NCBI RefSeq assembly: GCF_002906655.1
Contig: NZ_CP025794.1
Location: 1,240,001-1,304,000, forward strand
Length of the DNA stretch: 64,000 bases
Source of the DNA: Vibrio hyugaensis
GTDB taxonomy: Bacteria > Pseudomonadota > Gammaproteobacteria > Enterobacterales > Vibrionaceae
Reading direction: 5' to 3'
The position numbers and the translations under genes were made by a program. The first letter of the stretch is position 1, and each line of letters starts with the position of its first letter. The notes under the pieces were generated by a model that saw nothing but the letters and a program-made list of their open reading frames with translations, had not been told where the DNA came from and did no database searches. Below, in pieces: positions 8,432 through 17,929 of this stretch.

Positions 8432-8704
8432 GTGGAACAATTACACAACAATATCAAGCAACTTATTATTGACGCATTGAACCTAGAAGATTTAACCGTC
8501 GACGATATTGAAACCGAAGCGCCGCTGTTTGGTGATGGTCTAGGCTTGGATTCTATTGATGCACTTGAGCTTGGCTTAGCGATTAAAAAGCAATATAACA
8601 TTGTCATTGACGCTGACGATTCAAATACACGTGAGCACTTTGCTTCAGTAGCTAACCTTGCGAAGTACATTTCTTCTCAAACTTCTTCCCAAGATAATGA
8701 ATAG
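8432..8704 (+). CDS. apeE: Acyl carrier protein 1 of the APE synthase
   Basis: 90 residues, acidic, starting at GTG with AGG just upstream. The phosphopantetheine attachment motif is GLGLDSIDALEL with the modified serine at residue 41. It is one of two tandem ACPs, matching the ApeE/ApeF pair of described APE systems. It lies 10 bases after the acyltransferase gene and 15 before the second ACP. Confidence 0.92.
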   Translation: MEQLHNNIKQLIIDALNLEDLTVDDIETEAPLFGDGLGLDSIDALELGLAIKKQYNIVIDADDSNTREHFASVANLAKYISSQTSSQDNE

Positions 8705-8719
8705 TTTTTAGGTATATTC

Positions 8720-8977
8720 ATGACAGATGTAAATAAAGATCAAGTATTTGAACAAGTTAAAGATGCACTGGTAGAACTGTTTGAAATCGACGCTGCGGAT
8801 ATCCAGCCAGAAGCACACCTTTACACCGATCTCGACCTAGACAGCATTGACGCGGTAGACCTTGTGGTTCATCTGCAAAATGTCACTGGTAAGAAAATCA
8901 AGCCAGCTGAATTCAGCACCGTTCGTACGGTGGATGACGTGGTAACGGCTGTCGCTGAACTTCTTAAGGAAAGTTAA
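8720..8977 (+). CDS. apeF: Acyl carrier protein 2 of the APE synthase
   Basis: 85 residues, acidic. DLDLDSIDAVDLV carries the phosphopantetheine serine at residue 42. It is diverged from the first ACP, as expected if one carries the aryl starter and the other the growing chain or malonyl units. Its stop codon overlaps the start of the next gene (TAATG). Confidence 0.92.
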   Translation: MTDVNKDQVFEQVKDALVELFEIDAADIQPEAHLYTDLDLDSIDAVDLVVHLQNVTGKKIKPAEFSTVRTVDDVVTAVAELLKES

Positions 8978-9537
8978 TGCGCCAATTGCTGACTGGTCTG
9001 TCTGCAATTGTCCTGTTTGCCTACCCTTTTGCTGTTTACTTCGGCATTGATCGATTTGGCTTAAACCTCGTTGGGGGCTTGTTAATTGCAGCGTTGCTCT
9101 TGCGATTATTGGTTGCAAACAAGACCCCGCTGAAAGAATTTAAGTTTCTTGCTTTCACCACTGGCATTGTTGGTATCGTTCTGGTCACCCTTGGGGTTGT
9201 ATTTAAGCAACACGGGTGGCTGAAGTTCTATCCTGTCGTGGTGAACCTTTGCATGCTTGGGGTGTTCGCCCTCAGCTTAAGACAGCCTCAAACCATCATT
9301 GAGCGATTGGCTCGGCTTCAAGAACCAGATTTGCCTGAAAGCGGCGTACTCTACACACGTAAAGTCACTCTGGTGTGGTGCGCATTTTTTATTATGAATG
9401 CGGCAACTGCACTGTATACCTGCTTTGAATCCATCGAGATTTGGACGTTATACAACGGCCTGATCAGCTACCTACTTGCAGGCAGTTTATTTGCCGGTGA
9501 ATGGATAGTGCGCCAATTTGTACGAAAGGAACACTAG
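8977..9537 (+). CDS. APE-cluster integral membrane protein (COG4648-like)
   Basis: 186 residues with several hydrophobic segments (about residues 5-22, 25-42, 55-72, 76-93, 125-145 and 155-175) separated by short charged loops. There are no catalytic motifs. Proteins of this kind sit in the same slot (apeG) between the ACPs and the acyl-ACP ligase in aryl polyene clusters. Their role is not established; a scaffold or transport role at the inner membrane is inferred. Confidence 0.8.
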   Translation: MRQLLTGLSAIVLFAYPFAVYFGIDRFGLNLVGGLLIAALLLRLLVANKTPLKEFKFLAFTTGIVGIVLVTLGVVFKQHGWLKFYPVVVNLCMLGVFALSLRQPQTIIERLARLQEPDLPESGVLYTRKVTLVWCAFFIMNAATALYTCFESIEIWTLYNGLISYLLAGSLFAGEWIVRQFVRKEH

Positions 9538-9542
9538 ATCGT

Positions 9543-10913
9543 ATGAACACCCGTTCTTCTGACTTCTCTTCTATTGCCATGTTAATGCGCGCTCAACGTC
9601 CTGAACCATCGGTCGTCGCCTTCGAGTCCGCTCAAGAAAAAACATGGGATGAATTTCAGCGCAGTGTTTCCGCTCTTAAAAGACAACTCGACGCCAATCC
9701 ATCACAGCGTATTGCTCTTTGCTTTGCCAATAGCTACCTGTTTGCCATCAGTTTTCTTGCTTGTTGCCATGCCAATAAAGCCATCGTTTTGCCAGGGAAC
9801 TACCAACCAGAAGCATTAAAAGAACTTGATGAACATTACGACCTCGTCCTTCATGATGCTGACGTTTCGGTACCAGACAGCTTGACCACACGTTGTGTGA
9901 CGGAAGAAGCGGATGACCGCTCGATGGAGTGGCACTCGCTTAACGCCAGCGCTCTGAGCATCACTTTGTTTACGTCCGGTTCTAGCGGTAAACCCAAAGC
10001 CATCGCGAAAACACTTAAACAACTGGATGTCGAAATTGCGATTCTTCAATCCTTATGGGGAGAGAAAATCGCTGGCTGTCAGATTGAAAGTACGGTCTCT
10101 CATCAGCATATTTATGGCTTACTTTTCCGCGCGCTTTGGCCACTTTGTGCTGGTCGCGCTTTCGCTACCCACAATCTGGAGTTTCCAGAGCAAATTGTGA
10201 ATCATGCCACCAGCAATACCGCTTTAATTAGCAGCCCTGCTCTGCTCAAGCGTCTCACCGAGGAACATAAACCGACGGCATTGCGCTGCGTTTTCTCCTC
10301 TGGTGGCCCATTACCGAATGACGCCGCACAACACAGTGCTGAGATTTTTGGTGACTATCCAGTCGAAGTATTTGGTAGTACAGAAACGGGCGGTATTGCT
10401 TATCGTCAACAACTTACTGCTACACAACCTTGGACGCTGTTCCCTGGAGTTGAAGCGGCATTAAACCATGAAAATTGTTTAAAGCTTCGCTCACCGCACA
10501 TCGATGAAAACGCTTGGTATCAAACCGCAGATGAATGCTATTTCCATGATAGTATTTCTTTCGAATTACGCGGCCGCACAGACCGAATCGTTAAGGTCGA
10601 AGAAAAACGTGTGTCTTTGGTTGAAGTAGAAAAACGTTTAGAACAACTGCCTTGGATTAAGGAAAGTGCTGTTATTCCTATGGAGCAAGCAGGACGATTG
10701 TCGCTTTTTGCTGTCATAGTATTGAACGAGCAAGGCCAGAAGACGTTAAGTGAGCTGGGCAAAGGCAAGTTTTGGCTGGCACTGAGAAAAGCGCTACGTA
10801 ACTGGTTAGAGCCGATTGCGATACCACGCAAATTCCGAGTGCTGGATGAAGTGCCACTTAACAGCCAAGGTAAGCGACAAGTCGCTGAAATAGAAAAACT
10901 ATTCCAAGAATAA
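9543..10913 (+). CDS. apeH: AMP-dependent acyl-ACP ligase that activates the aryl starter
   Basis: 456 residues. I use the ATG five bases after the preceding stop; an upstream in-frame ATG lies inside the previous gene. ANL-family motifs in order: the P-loop LFTSGSSGKPKAIAKT (~140-155), FGSTETGGIAYR (~280), the YQTADECYF and LRGRTDRIVKVEEKRVS hinge region, and a C-terminal LNSQGKRQ with the catalytic lysine. In APE systems this enzyme adenylates an aryl carboxylic acid and loads it on an ACP. It lies directly before the ApeI-type dehydratase. Confidence 0.9.
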   Translation: MNTRSSDFSSIAMLMRAQRPEPSVVAFESAQEKTWDEFQRSVSALKRQLDANPSQRIALCFANSYLFAISFLACCHANKAIVLPGNYQPEALKELDEHYDLVLHDADVSVPDSLTTRCVTEEADDRSMEWHSLNASALSITLFTSGSSGKPKAIAKTLKQLDVEIAILQSLWGEKIAGCQIESTVSHQHIYGLLFRALWPLCAGRAFATHNLEFPEQIVNHATSNTALISSPALLKRLTEEHKPTALRCVFSSGGPLPNDAAQHSAEIFGDYPVEVFGSTETGGIAYRQQLTATQPWTLFPGVEAALNHENCLKLRSPHIDENAWYQTADECYFHDSISFELRGRTDRIVKVEEKRVSLVEVEKRLEQLPWIKESAVIPMEQAGRLSLFAVIVLNEQGQKTLSELGKGKFWLALRKALRNWLEPIAIPRKFRVLDEVPLNSQGKRQVAEIEKLFQE

Positions 10914-10926
10914 TTAAGCATCGAAC

Positions 10927-11286
10927 ATGGACAAAAGAAAACCAACGCTCAAGAACATAGACGTGTTAGATCAGACAGCAACCATTGAGATGCTTGTCGA
11001 CGCTGACATCATGGATTTCCAAGGGCACTTTACGCATTTCCCCCTACTGCCGGGCGTAACTCAAATCGATTGGGCGCTGTTTTATGCCGTCGAATACCTC
11101 AATACGCCTGCAGTATTTAAAGGGATGGAAGTGATCAAATTCCAAGAACCTATCCTGCCAGATATGCAGGTTAGCTTATCGCTGTCTTGGGATTCTGAAC
11201 GTGAAAAGCTGGCGTTCAAATATACTTCTCAACCCGCTGAACAGACGATTGTTCACTCATCTGGCAAAATGAAATTGGGTAGCTAG
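10927..11286 (+). CDS. apeI: FabA/FabZ-like dehydratase subunit
   Basis: 119 residues with a single hot-dog domain. The active-site helix reads GHFTHFPLLPGVTQIDWA: His34 is present and the acidic residue is Asp48, as in FabA rather than the Glu of FabZ. In described APE systems ApeI forms a heterodimer with ApeP and dehydrates 3-hydroxyacyl intermediates. It ends two bases before the GTG of the next gene, so the two are tightly coupled. Confidence 0.87.
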   Translation: MDKRKPTLKNIDVLDQTATIEMLVDADIMDFQGHFTHFPLLPGVTQIDWALFYAVEYLNTPAVFKGMEVIKFQEPILPDMQVSLSLSWDSEREKLAFKYTSQPAEQTIVHSSGKMKLGS

Positions 11287-11287
11287 T

Positions 11288-13021
11288 GTGAGCGGCGCAA
11301 ACTCCTATCAACCGTGCTTTCTGATCCCTTGCTATAACCATGGTAGCACCATCGCAGCCGTTGTAGATTCTCTCGCGTCATTTTCCATGCCCATTTTGGT
11401 CGTGGATGACGGCAGTGAAGAGGCGACAAAACAAACACTGGATGCGTTAGCAAACGAAGAGAAAATCACCTTAATTCGTCTGACCGAAAACCAAGGGAAA
11501 GGCGGAGCGGTAATGGCTGGTATTCAACAAGCCTACGCGGATGGCTTTAGTCATGCGATTCAAATCGACGCCGACGGTCAACATGATCTTGATGCTCTAC
11601 CTAATCTGCTTCAAGCGTCACAAGATAAGCCAGATAACTTGATTTCAGGTCAACCGATTTACGACGACAGCGTACCAAAATCGCGTCTATATGGCCGATA
11701 CGCGACCCATATCTGGGTATGGATTGAAACCTTGTCTCTGTCGATTAAAGACAGCATGTGCGGCTTTCGTGCTTATCCTCTCGAAGCTACGGCCAACGTC
11801 CTCAAGAAGAATAAGATTGGTAAACGAATGGACTTCGATATCGAGATCCTTGTTCGCATGTATTGGGATGGCACTGATATCGACTTTGTTCCGACTCGGG
11901 TGATTTACCCTGAAGGCGGTATTTCTCACTTTGACGCGTTGTGGGACAACGTCAAAATCAGTTGGATGCATACTCGCTTGTTCTTTGGCATGTTGCCACG
12001 CATTCCATCTTTGTTAGCTCGAAAACGTCAATCTAAAGACATCGAACAAAAGCACAATCAAAGCGATGCGCATTGGTCGAAACGCAAAGAGCAAGGCACC
12101 GTTTTAGGCATCAAGACGCTTCTGGCGATCTACCGTCTGTTTGGCCGCAAAGCGTTCGACTTCATCCTGAAGTTAGTGATGCGCTATTACCACCTTACTG
12201 GTAAGTCTTCACGTCAAGCATCTGAGCTTTATCTCAACCAATTACAGACTTACGCGAAACAGCAAAGTTTAGTGTTACCACAGCCACTCGATAGCTATCA
12301 TCATCTTTTGTCATTTGGCCGCACCATGCTGGATAAGCTGGCCGCGTGGCAAGGTGACTTTGACGTGAGTAATCTCACCATTCACGGTCAGCACCACTTC
12401 GAAGCAATGGCAGAGAAACAACAAGGTGTGGTCATTCTGGGCTCACACCTAGGCAACATAGAACTGTGCCGCGCACTTGGTCGTCGCCATTCTCATGTCA
12501 AAATTAATGCTTTGGTGTTCACCGAACACGCTGAGCAGTTCAATGCGGTCATGAAAGCCGTAAACCCGAGCTCAGAACTCAACGTGATTCAAGTCAGCTC
12601 AATGGGGCCAGACACCGCCATTTTGCTACAACAAAAAATTGAGCAAGGTGAATGGGTTGTGATTGTGGGAGATCGCACTTCAACCAGCGTTGAAAGCCGC
12701 GTGGTTTGGGCAGACTTTTTAGGTAAATCCGCCCCCTTCCCTCAAGGCCCATTTATGTTGGCCTCGGTACTGAAAGCGCCGGTTTATTTGCTGTTTGGCC
12801 TACGAGACGACAATGCCATCACCCCGCACTTCAATGTGTACTTCGAACATTTTAGTGACCAAATCGTCCTACCACGCAAAACGCGCCAAGCAGCGTTAGA
12901 TAATGTGGTACAGCAATACGCGCAACGATTGGAGCACCATACTCTGCAAGCACCGTTGCAGTGGTATAACTTTTTCAACTTCTGGACTTTAAGTAATCAG
13001 CGACATGACAACGAACACTAA
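11288..13021 (+). CDS. Glycosyltransferase family 2 - LpxL-type acyltransferase fusion
   Basis: 577 residues, GTG start, two enzymes in one chain. Residues ~8-230 are a GT-A glycosyltransferase: PCYNHGSTI, LVVDDGS, and the metal-binding IDADGQHD. Residues ~275-570 are a lysophospholipid acyltransferase of the HtrB/LpxL type: ILGSHLGNIELC is the HX4E-like catalytic motif and VGDRT is a conserved loop. The fusion is characteristic of aryl polyene loci (apeJ slot) and suggests that a sugar is put on a lipid or diacylglycerol carrier and then acylated with the polyene. It overlaps the ammonia-lyase start by 17 bases. Confidence 0.88.
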   Translation: MSGANSYQPCFLIPCYNHGSTIAAVVDSLASFSMPILVVDDGSEEATKQTLDALANEEKITLIRLTENQGKGGAVMAGIQQAYADGFSHAIQIDADGQHDLDALPNLLQASQDKPDNLISGQPIYDDSVPKSRLYGRYATHIWVWIETLSLSIKDSMCGFRAYPLEATANVLKKNKIGKRMDFDIEILVRMYWDGTDIDFVPTRVIYPEGGISHFDALWDNVKISWMHTRLFFGMLPRIPSLLARKRQSKDIEQKHNQSDAHWSKRKEQGTVLGIKTLLAIYRLFGRKAFDFILKLVMRYYHLTGKSSRQASELYLNQLQTYAKQQSLVLPQPLDSYHHLLSFGRTMLDKLAAWQGDFDVSNLTIHGQHHFEAMAEKQQGVVILGSHLGNIELCRALGRRHSHVKINALVFTEHAEQFNAVMKAVNPSSELNVIQVSSMGPDTAILLQQKIEQGEWVVIVGDRTSTSVESRVVWADFLGKSAPFPQGPFMLASVLKAPVYLLFGLRDDNAITPHFNVYFEHFSDQIVLPRKTRQAALDNVVQQYAQRLEHHTLQAPLQWYNFFNFWTLSNQRHDNEH

Positions 13022-14558
13022 TCAAAACATTACCTTCGGCGCACAAGCTCTTTCTATCGAAGATGTGGTTGCGATTGCACAAGGCGCAAACGCAAGCATG
13101 AATGCGTCACCAGAATTTACGTCTAAGATCGATCGTGGCGTCGCTTTTCTAGAGAAATTGCTGAAAGAAGAAGGCGTCATTTACGGCGTGACCACAGGTT
13201 ACGGTGACTCGTGTACCGTCGCGATTCCACCAGCATTGGTTGATGAGTTACCGCTGCACTTAACTCGCTTTCATGGTTGTGGCTTAGGTGAAATCCTTTC
13301 CCACGAACAAGCAAGAGCCGTTCTTGCGACGCGTCTGTGTTCATTATCGCAAGGTGTATCGGGTGTTTCTCACGATCTACTTAACCAGATCGTAAACCTA
13401 ATCAACCATGATGTTGCTCCACGTATTCCGCAAGAAGGCTCCGTAGGCGCAAGCGGTGACCTAACACCGCTTTCTTACCTTGCTGCAGCATTGATTGGTG
13501 AACGCGATGTGCTTTACAAAGGTGAAGTACGTCCAACCCAAGAAGTGTTTGCCGAATTAGGTATTAACCCAATTACGCTTAAGCCAAAAGAAGGGTTGGC
13601 GCTAATGAATGGCACATCGGTCATGACGGCGCTGGCTTGTATCGCTTATAAACGCGCAGAATATCTTGCGCAGTTGTGTACCAAGATAACGGCAATGGTA
13701 TCGGTGGGCATGCAAGGGAATGATTTCCACTTTGATGAAGCCTTGTTCGCCGTGAAGCCACACCCAGGCCAACAACAAGTTGCCGCTTGGCTACGTAAAG
13801 ACCTTAAAGCCGAGCGCCCACCACGCAATAGCGACCGTCTTCAAGACCGTTACTCTCTGCGTTGTGCTCCGCATGTGATTGGTATGGTGCAAGATTCTCT
13901 GCCTTGGTTACGTCAGTTGATCGAAAACGAACTCAACAGTGCTAACGACAACCCAATCATTGATGGTGACAACGAACGTGTACTGCATGGCGGTCACTTC
14001 TATGGCGGCCACATCGCAATGGCCATGGATACCTTAAAAGCGAACATTGCTAACCTTGCTGATTTGTTGGATCGTCAAATGGCACAGCTGATGGATTACA
14101 AGTTCAACAACGGCCTTCCGTTTAACCTGACCGGTGCAGAGGGCGAACGTAAACCAATCAACCACGGTTTCAAAGCAGTACAAATCGGCATCTCCGCATG
14201 GACAGCAGAGGCGCTGAAACACACCATGCCTGCAAGCGTGTTCTCTCGTTCAACAGAGTGCCACAACCAAGACAAAGTCAGCATGGGCACCATTGCTGCA
14301 CGCGATTGTATGCGTGTACTGGAACTAACCGAACAAGTTGCAGCCGCGTCATTGCTGGCAAGTGTGCAAGCGGTAGAAATTCGTCGTCGCCATAACGAGC
14401 TTGATGAGCACCACATGAGCAGTAACTTGAAGATGATTCGCGATGCGGTACTGGAAGAGTTTGAGTTTGTTGTCGAAGATCGTCCTTTAGAGCATGATCT
14501 GCGTAACTTCATTGCTAAAATTCAGCAACGTCAATGGTCGTTGTACGCGGAGGCGTAA
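13005..14558 (+). CDS. MIO aromatic amino acid ammonia-lyase (HAL/PAL/TAL family)
   Basis: 517 residues. The prosthetic MIO group forms from Ala149-Ser150-Gly151 in the GASGDLTPLSYLA block. Catalytic Tyr60 is in YGVTTGYGD, and NDNPI and GHFYGGH are also present. Family enzymes remove ammonia from His, Tyr or Phe to give an acrylate. The substrate-selecting pair is Phe89-His90 (LTRFHGCGLG). Phe at the first position is linked to phenylalanine use in characterised lyases and His to tyrosine; HutH has Ser-His. So this is unlikely to be a histidine catabolic enzyme, and no hut genes are nearby. It probably supplies cinnamate or coumarate as aryl starter. It starts inside the previous gene, and its stop overlaps the thioesterase ATG. 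Confidence 0.9.
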   Translation: MTTNTNQNITFGAQALSIEDVVAIAQGANASMNASPEFTSKIDRGVAFLEKLLKEEGVIYGVTTGYGDSCTVAIPPALVDELPLHLTRFHGCGLGEILSHEQARAVLATRLCSLSQGVSGVSHDLLNQIVNLINHDVAPRIPQEGSVGASGDLTPLSYLAAALIGERDVLYKGEVRPTQEVFAELGINPITLKPKEGLALMNGTSVMTALACIAYKRAEYLAQLCTKITAMVSVGMQGNDFHFDEALFAVKPHPGQQQVAAWLRKDLKAERPPRNSDRLQDRYSLRCAPHVIGMVQDSLPWLRQLIENELNSANDNPIIDGDNERVLHGGHFYGGHIAMAMDTLKANIANLADLLDRQMAQLMDYKFNNGLPFNLTGAEGERKPINHGFKAVQIGISAWTAEALKHTMPASVFSRSTECHNQDKVSMGTIAARDCMRVLELTEQVAAASLLASVQAVEIRRRHNELDEHHMSSNLKMIRDAVLEEFEFVVEDRPLEHDLRNFIAKIQQRQWSLYAEA

Positions 14559-15004
14559 TGCAAGAACAAGTCCTTTACCCTTTGGAAGCTGAGGTGACGA
14601 TGATCACCTCATTTCAAGATGCAGATCCAATGGGTGTGATTTATCACGGAAACTTCTTTCGCTATTTTGAAGAAGCACGTCGTGTCCTAATGGAAAAGAT
14701 TGAATACAGCTACCGCGATATGAATGAGTCTGGCTACATGTGGCCAATCATTGATACGCGCGTGAAGTACGTAAAAGCGATTCCGTTCAATCATGAAATT
14801 CGTATTACCGCAAAGCTGACAGAGTGGGAGAACCGCTTGCGCGTCGACTACGTGATCTACGATGCCAACACTGACCAACGTATGTGTAAAGCGCACACGA
14901 CCCAAGTCGCGGTATCGATTGAGAAACAAGAGATGTGCTTTGCTTCACCTGCCGTATTCATGGACAAAATTGAACAATGGCACAAGCATGGGAGCCTTGC
15001 TTAA
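14558..15004 (+). CDS. 4-hydroxybenzoyl-CoA-type hot-dog thioesterase
   Basis: 148 residues. The start is the ATG in a TAATG overlap, with GGAGG just upstream; a longer in-frame start lies in the previous gene. DADPMGVIYHGNFFRYFEEAR is the 4HBT active-site region, with the catalytic aspartate before the turn. Family members hydrolyse acyl-CoA or acyl-ACP thioesters. The slot matches the APE thioesterase (apeK), thought to remove stalled or mis-primed chains. Its stop overlaps the next ATG in the same TAATG fashion. Confidence 0.86.
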   Translation: MQEQVLYPLEAEVTMITSFQDADPMGVIYHGNFFRYFEEARRVLMEKIEYSYRDMNESGYMWPIIDTRVKYVKAIPFNHEIRITAKLTEWENRLRVDYVIYDANTDQRMCKAHTTQVAVSIEKQEMCFASPAVFMDKIEQWHKHGSLA

Positions 15005-15615
15005 TGCGCAAATGGTTATGCTCTTTATTGATGCTGTTCTCTGTTTCTGCTTGGGCTCAAGTGACTGATTTAGAATCCCTTCAACAGCAGTTATCTCAGA
15101 ACGAGATAGTACGTGGTGACTTTAAACAAAGCCGCCACCTTGAAATGTTCAATCAACCGCTAACATCAACCGGTAAATTTACGCTCAGTAAATCGCATGG
15201 CTTATTGTGGCAACAACAAGTGCCATTTGCTGTGAACTTAGTGCTTACTCAAAACAAGTTGCGTCAAACGTTTGGGGATCAAGTTTCAAAGATCATTACG
15301 GCCCAAGAAAACCCAATGGCGTTTTACTTCAGCCATGTGTTTCTTTCGGTATTCCATGGCGATACAGCAGCGCTAAAAGCGCAATTTACGCTTAATTTCT
15401 CTGCTCAAGAAAACGGTAAATGGCAACTGGCTCTAACGCCTAAACAAGCGCCCCTCAATGCGGTATTTAAAGTGATTACCCTTTCTGGTGAACAACATAT
15501 CGACCAATTAATGCTAGAAGAACTGCGTGGTGACAAAACAGAAATCGAGTTCACTCAACAGACTTCACTACCACTGGAAATGACGGATGCTGAAAAGGCT
15601 CAATTTGACTTCTAA
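15004..15615 (+). CDS. LolA-like periplasmic outer-membrane lipoprotein carrier
   Basis: 203 residues. The chosen start gives a signal peptide (MRKWLCSLLMLFSVSAWA, cleavage after AWA). The mature part has the LolA pattern: GDFKQSRHL near the N-terminus, GLLWQQQVPF, and strands ending in IEFTQQ. LolA proteins carry lipidated cargo across the periplasm. Next to an MMPL exporter and a lipoprotein it probably ferries the polyene lipid to the outer membrane. It overlaps the exporter gene by 29 bases. Confidence 0.83.
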   Translation: MRKWLCSLLMLFSVSAWAQVTDLESLQQQLSQNEIVRGDFKQSRHLEMFNQPLTSTGKFTLSKSHGLLWQQQVPFAVNLVLTQNKLRQTFGDQVSKIITAQENPMAFYFSHVFLSVFHGDTAALKAQFTLNFSAQENGKWQLALTPKQAPLNAVFKVITLSGEQHIDQLMLEELRGDKTEIEFTQQTSLPLEMTDAEKAQFDF

Positions 15616-17929
15616 ATTCCGGCTAGGTTCGCACTCACTGGCTTTGGTTTGGTTGGGGATTGTAGTGCTTGCAAGTTCGCTGTTGCTGACGCAATGGCTT
15701 GGTAGCGAGCACTCACCAATTGAAACTAACATTCTTAAGCTATTGCCAGAAAATCAGCAAAACCCAATTGCTGAGCAAGCCTTCGACGCGGTTTCTAGCA
15801 GCATGAGTGATAAGGTTATTTTTGTTTTGTCGGCGCCAGATAAAGCCAAACTTTTTCAGGCTGCGGCAGCATTTGAGCAAGGCTTACAACAAACTCAGCA
15901 CTTTACTGAAATTGTCGGCAAAATCTCACCAGACAAGCAAAAAGCATGGGCAAGTTACTATTTCAAGCATCGCTTTCAGCAACTCACTCCTGAACAACGC
16001 GTACGATTAACAACAAATCCTCAAGCGCAAGTTCAGCATGTGATTCAATCTCTCTACAATCCCTTTTCTGGTGTGACAGGACAAGAGTTACAAACCGACC
16101 CGTTCTTACTCTTCCGTGATTATTTAGGTCAGGTAACTCAACAAACCTCAGCGTTTTATTTAGAAAATGGGTATTTGTTTACCGAGAAGAAAGGCCAATC
16201 TTATTTGTTGATCACGGCGACATTGGGTGGCTCACCTTACGCATTATCAACCCAATTGGCGGTGCCTGAAATTGACCAATTGGAACACACCATTGCTAAC
16301 AAATATGGCGTACAAACGGCACATACTGGTGTGCTGTTTTATGCCGATTTTGGAACCCAGAGCGCGAAGTCAGAAATCAGTACCATCGGCGTATTCTCTC
16401 TGCTAGGAATTGTGGTGCTGTTTCTTGTCGTCTTCCGTAGTGTAACGCCATTGGCTTTAGCACTATTGTCTATCTCGGTTGGACTTGCCGTCGCACTAGG
16501 TATCACGACATGGATTTTTGGCAGAGTTCACCTGTTTAGCTTGGTTTTTGGCGCGAGTCTGATTGGGGTTTCCATTGACTACGCTTTCCATTATCTAACA
16601 GAACGATTAGCCACTGGTAATCAATGGGACAGCCGCTTGGGGCTGAAACACATCTTTGTTGCAATCACACTTGGGCTTGTCACCAGTTTGATTGGCTATT
16701 TAGGTATGCTGGTCGCGCCTTTTCCCGGGCTGCAGCAGTTGGCTCTGTTCTCATCGATTGGTTTGATTGCCGCCTATGCGACCGTCGTGGCTTGGTATCC
16801 GATATTGGCGACAAAGCCCTCTCAATCGGCCGCAATTTTACCGGGTAAACGCTTGCTCTCAGTTTGGTTAAACTTATGGCAGCGCCCTGCTTTCAAATTC
16901 GGTTTGCCTGTGTTGTGTTTAGCCATCAGCGGATACTATCTTGCTCAACTCAAATACGATGATGATATTCGCCAACTGCAAGCCATGCCAGCGACGTTAA
17001 AGCAACAAGAAGCCTTGATAACACAAGTGAGCGGCATGCAGGCATCACAACAAATGTTGGTCGTTACTGCTGACTCAGATGAAGCCTTAATGCAGCGCTT
17101 GGAAAGCCTTGAGCTGATTTTAGTTAACTGGCAAAAAGAGCGCCTTATCAAAGGCCATCAGAGTTTGGCTCAATACTTAGGTTCGAATCAGTGCCAACAA
17201 CAAGATTTCAACTTAATCAGCCACTTGTACCAAACTCAGGGGCCAGCATTAGCCGCAGGATTACAACTGACTAAAGTGCCAGAGTTACAAGCTGAATTTG
17301 CACCAATCACGCTATCACAGTACCTCAGTAACCCGGTATCAGAACCGATTCGCTTTCTGCATTTAGGTGAGATTGAAGGTAGATCAGCCGCCGTGATTAC
17401 ACTGAATGAAGTTAAGAACCTCGGGCTGGTGCAAGCGTTCGCTCAATCACAAGCTGACGTCACTTACCTAAACAAAGCAGAAGAAATTTCTACCCTGTTT
17501 GGCGAATACCGAATCAAAATCATGGAGCTATTGCTGGCAGCGACAGCCTTAATTTTTGCGGTATTAGTCAAACGCTACGGCTTTAAACACGCTTGGCGAA
17601 TCTTGTTACCGTCTGCCATTGCTTGTGCCGGTGGTCTGGCATCCGCCGCGGCCGCGGGTTCAACGCTCAATCTGTTTAACTTACTTGGCCTGATTTTGAT
17701 TCTTGGCATTGGTATCGACTACACATTGTTCTTTGCCGAGAAGGCTCGCAGTCTCAGCACCTTGCTTGCGATTACGTTGTCAGCCATTACCACGGTCTTA
17801 TCTTTTGGTCTACTCTCGTTGAGCCAAACGCATGCCATCCATAGCTTTGGTATCACGGTATTAAGCGGTATTTTTATCGCGTGGCTGCTCTCTCCTATCG
17901 CCATCATGACGGAAGATAAATCACAATGA
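15587..17929 (+). CDS. MMPL/RND-family exporter
   Basis: 780 residues in the RND/MMPL half-transporter arrangement: an N-terminal membrane helix (~17-37), a large periplasmic loop (~40-255), a block of five helices (~265-415), a second periplasmic loop (~440-640), and a last block of helices (~645-775). Conserved features include FGASLIGVSIDYAFHYLTER and LGLILILGIGIDYTLFFAEK, whose buried aspartates serve proton coupling in this family. It should move the finished aryl polyene lipid out of the inner membrane. The start is the ATG at 15587; a TTG at 15608 with AAAGG upstream is also possible. Its stop overlaps the next ATG as ATGA. Confidence 0.87.
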   Translation: MLKRLNLTSKFRLGSHSLALVWLGIVVLASSLLLTQWLGSEHSPIETNILKLLPENQQNPIAEQAFDAVSSSMSDKVIFVLSAPDKAKLFQAAAAFEQGLQQTQHFTEIVGKISPDKQKAWASYYFKHRFQQLTPEQRVRLTTNPQAQVQHVIQSLYNPFSGVTGQELQTDPFLLFRDYLGQVTQQTSAFYLENGYLFTEKKGQSYLLITATLGGSPYALSTQLAVPEIDQLEHTIANKYGVQTAHTGVLFYADFGTQSAKSEISTIGVFSLLGIVVLFLVVFRSVTPLALALLSISVGLAVALGITTWIFGRVHLFSLVFGASLIGVSIDYAFHYLTERLATGNQWDSRLGLKHIFVAITLGLVTSLIGYLGMLVAPFPGLQQLALFSSIGLIAAYATVVAWYPILATKPSQSAAILPGKRLLSVWLNLWQRPAFKFGLPVLCLAISGYYLAQLKYDDDIRQLQAMPATLKQQEALITQVSGMQASQQMLVVTADSDEALMQRLESLELILVNWQKERLIKGHQSLAQYLGSNQCQQQDFNLISHLYQTQGPALAAGLQLTKVPELQAEFAPITLSQYLSNPVSEPIRFLHLGEIEGRSAAVITLNEVKNLGLVQAFAQSQADVTYLNKAEEISTLFGEYRIKIMELLLAATALIFAVLVKRYGFKHAWRILLPSAIACAGGLASAAAAGSTLNLFNLLGLILILGIGIDYTLFFAEKARSLSTLLAITLSAITTVLSFGLLSLSQTHAIHSFGITVLSGIFIAWLLSPIAIMTEDKSQ

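Noticed and set aside
13005..14558. Histidine ammonia-lyase HutH of a hut operon
   Set aside because: There are no hutU/I/G genes, the selectivity pair is Phe-His rather than Ser-His, and it is embedded in the APE operon.
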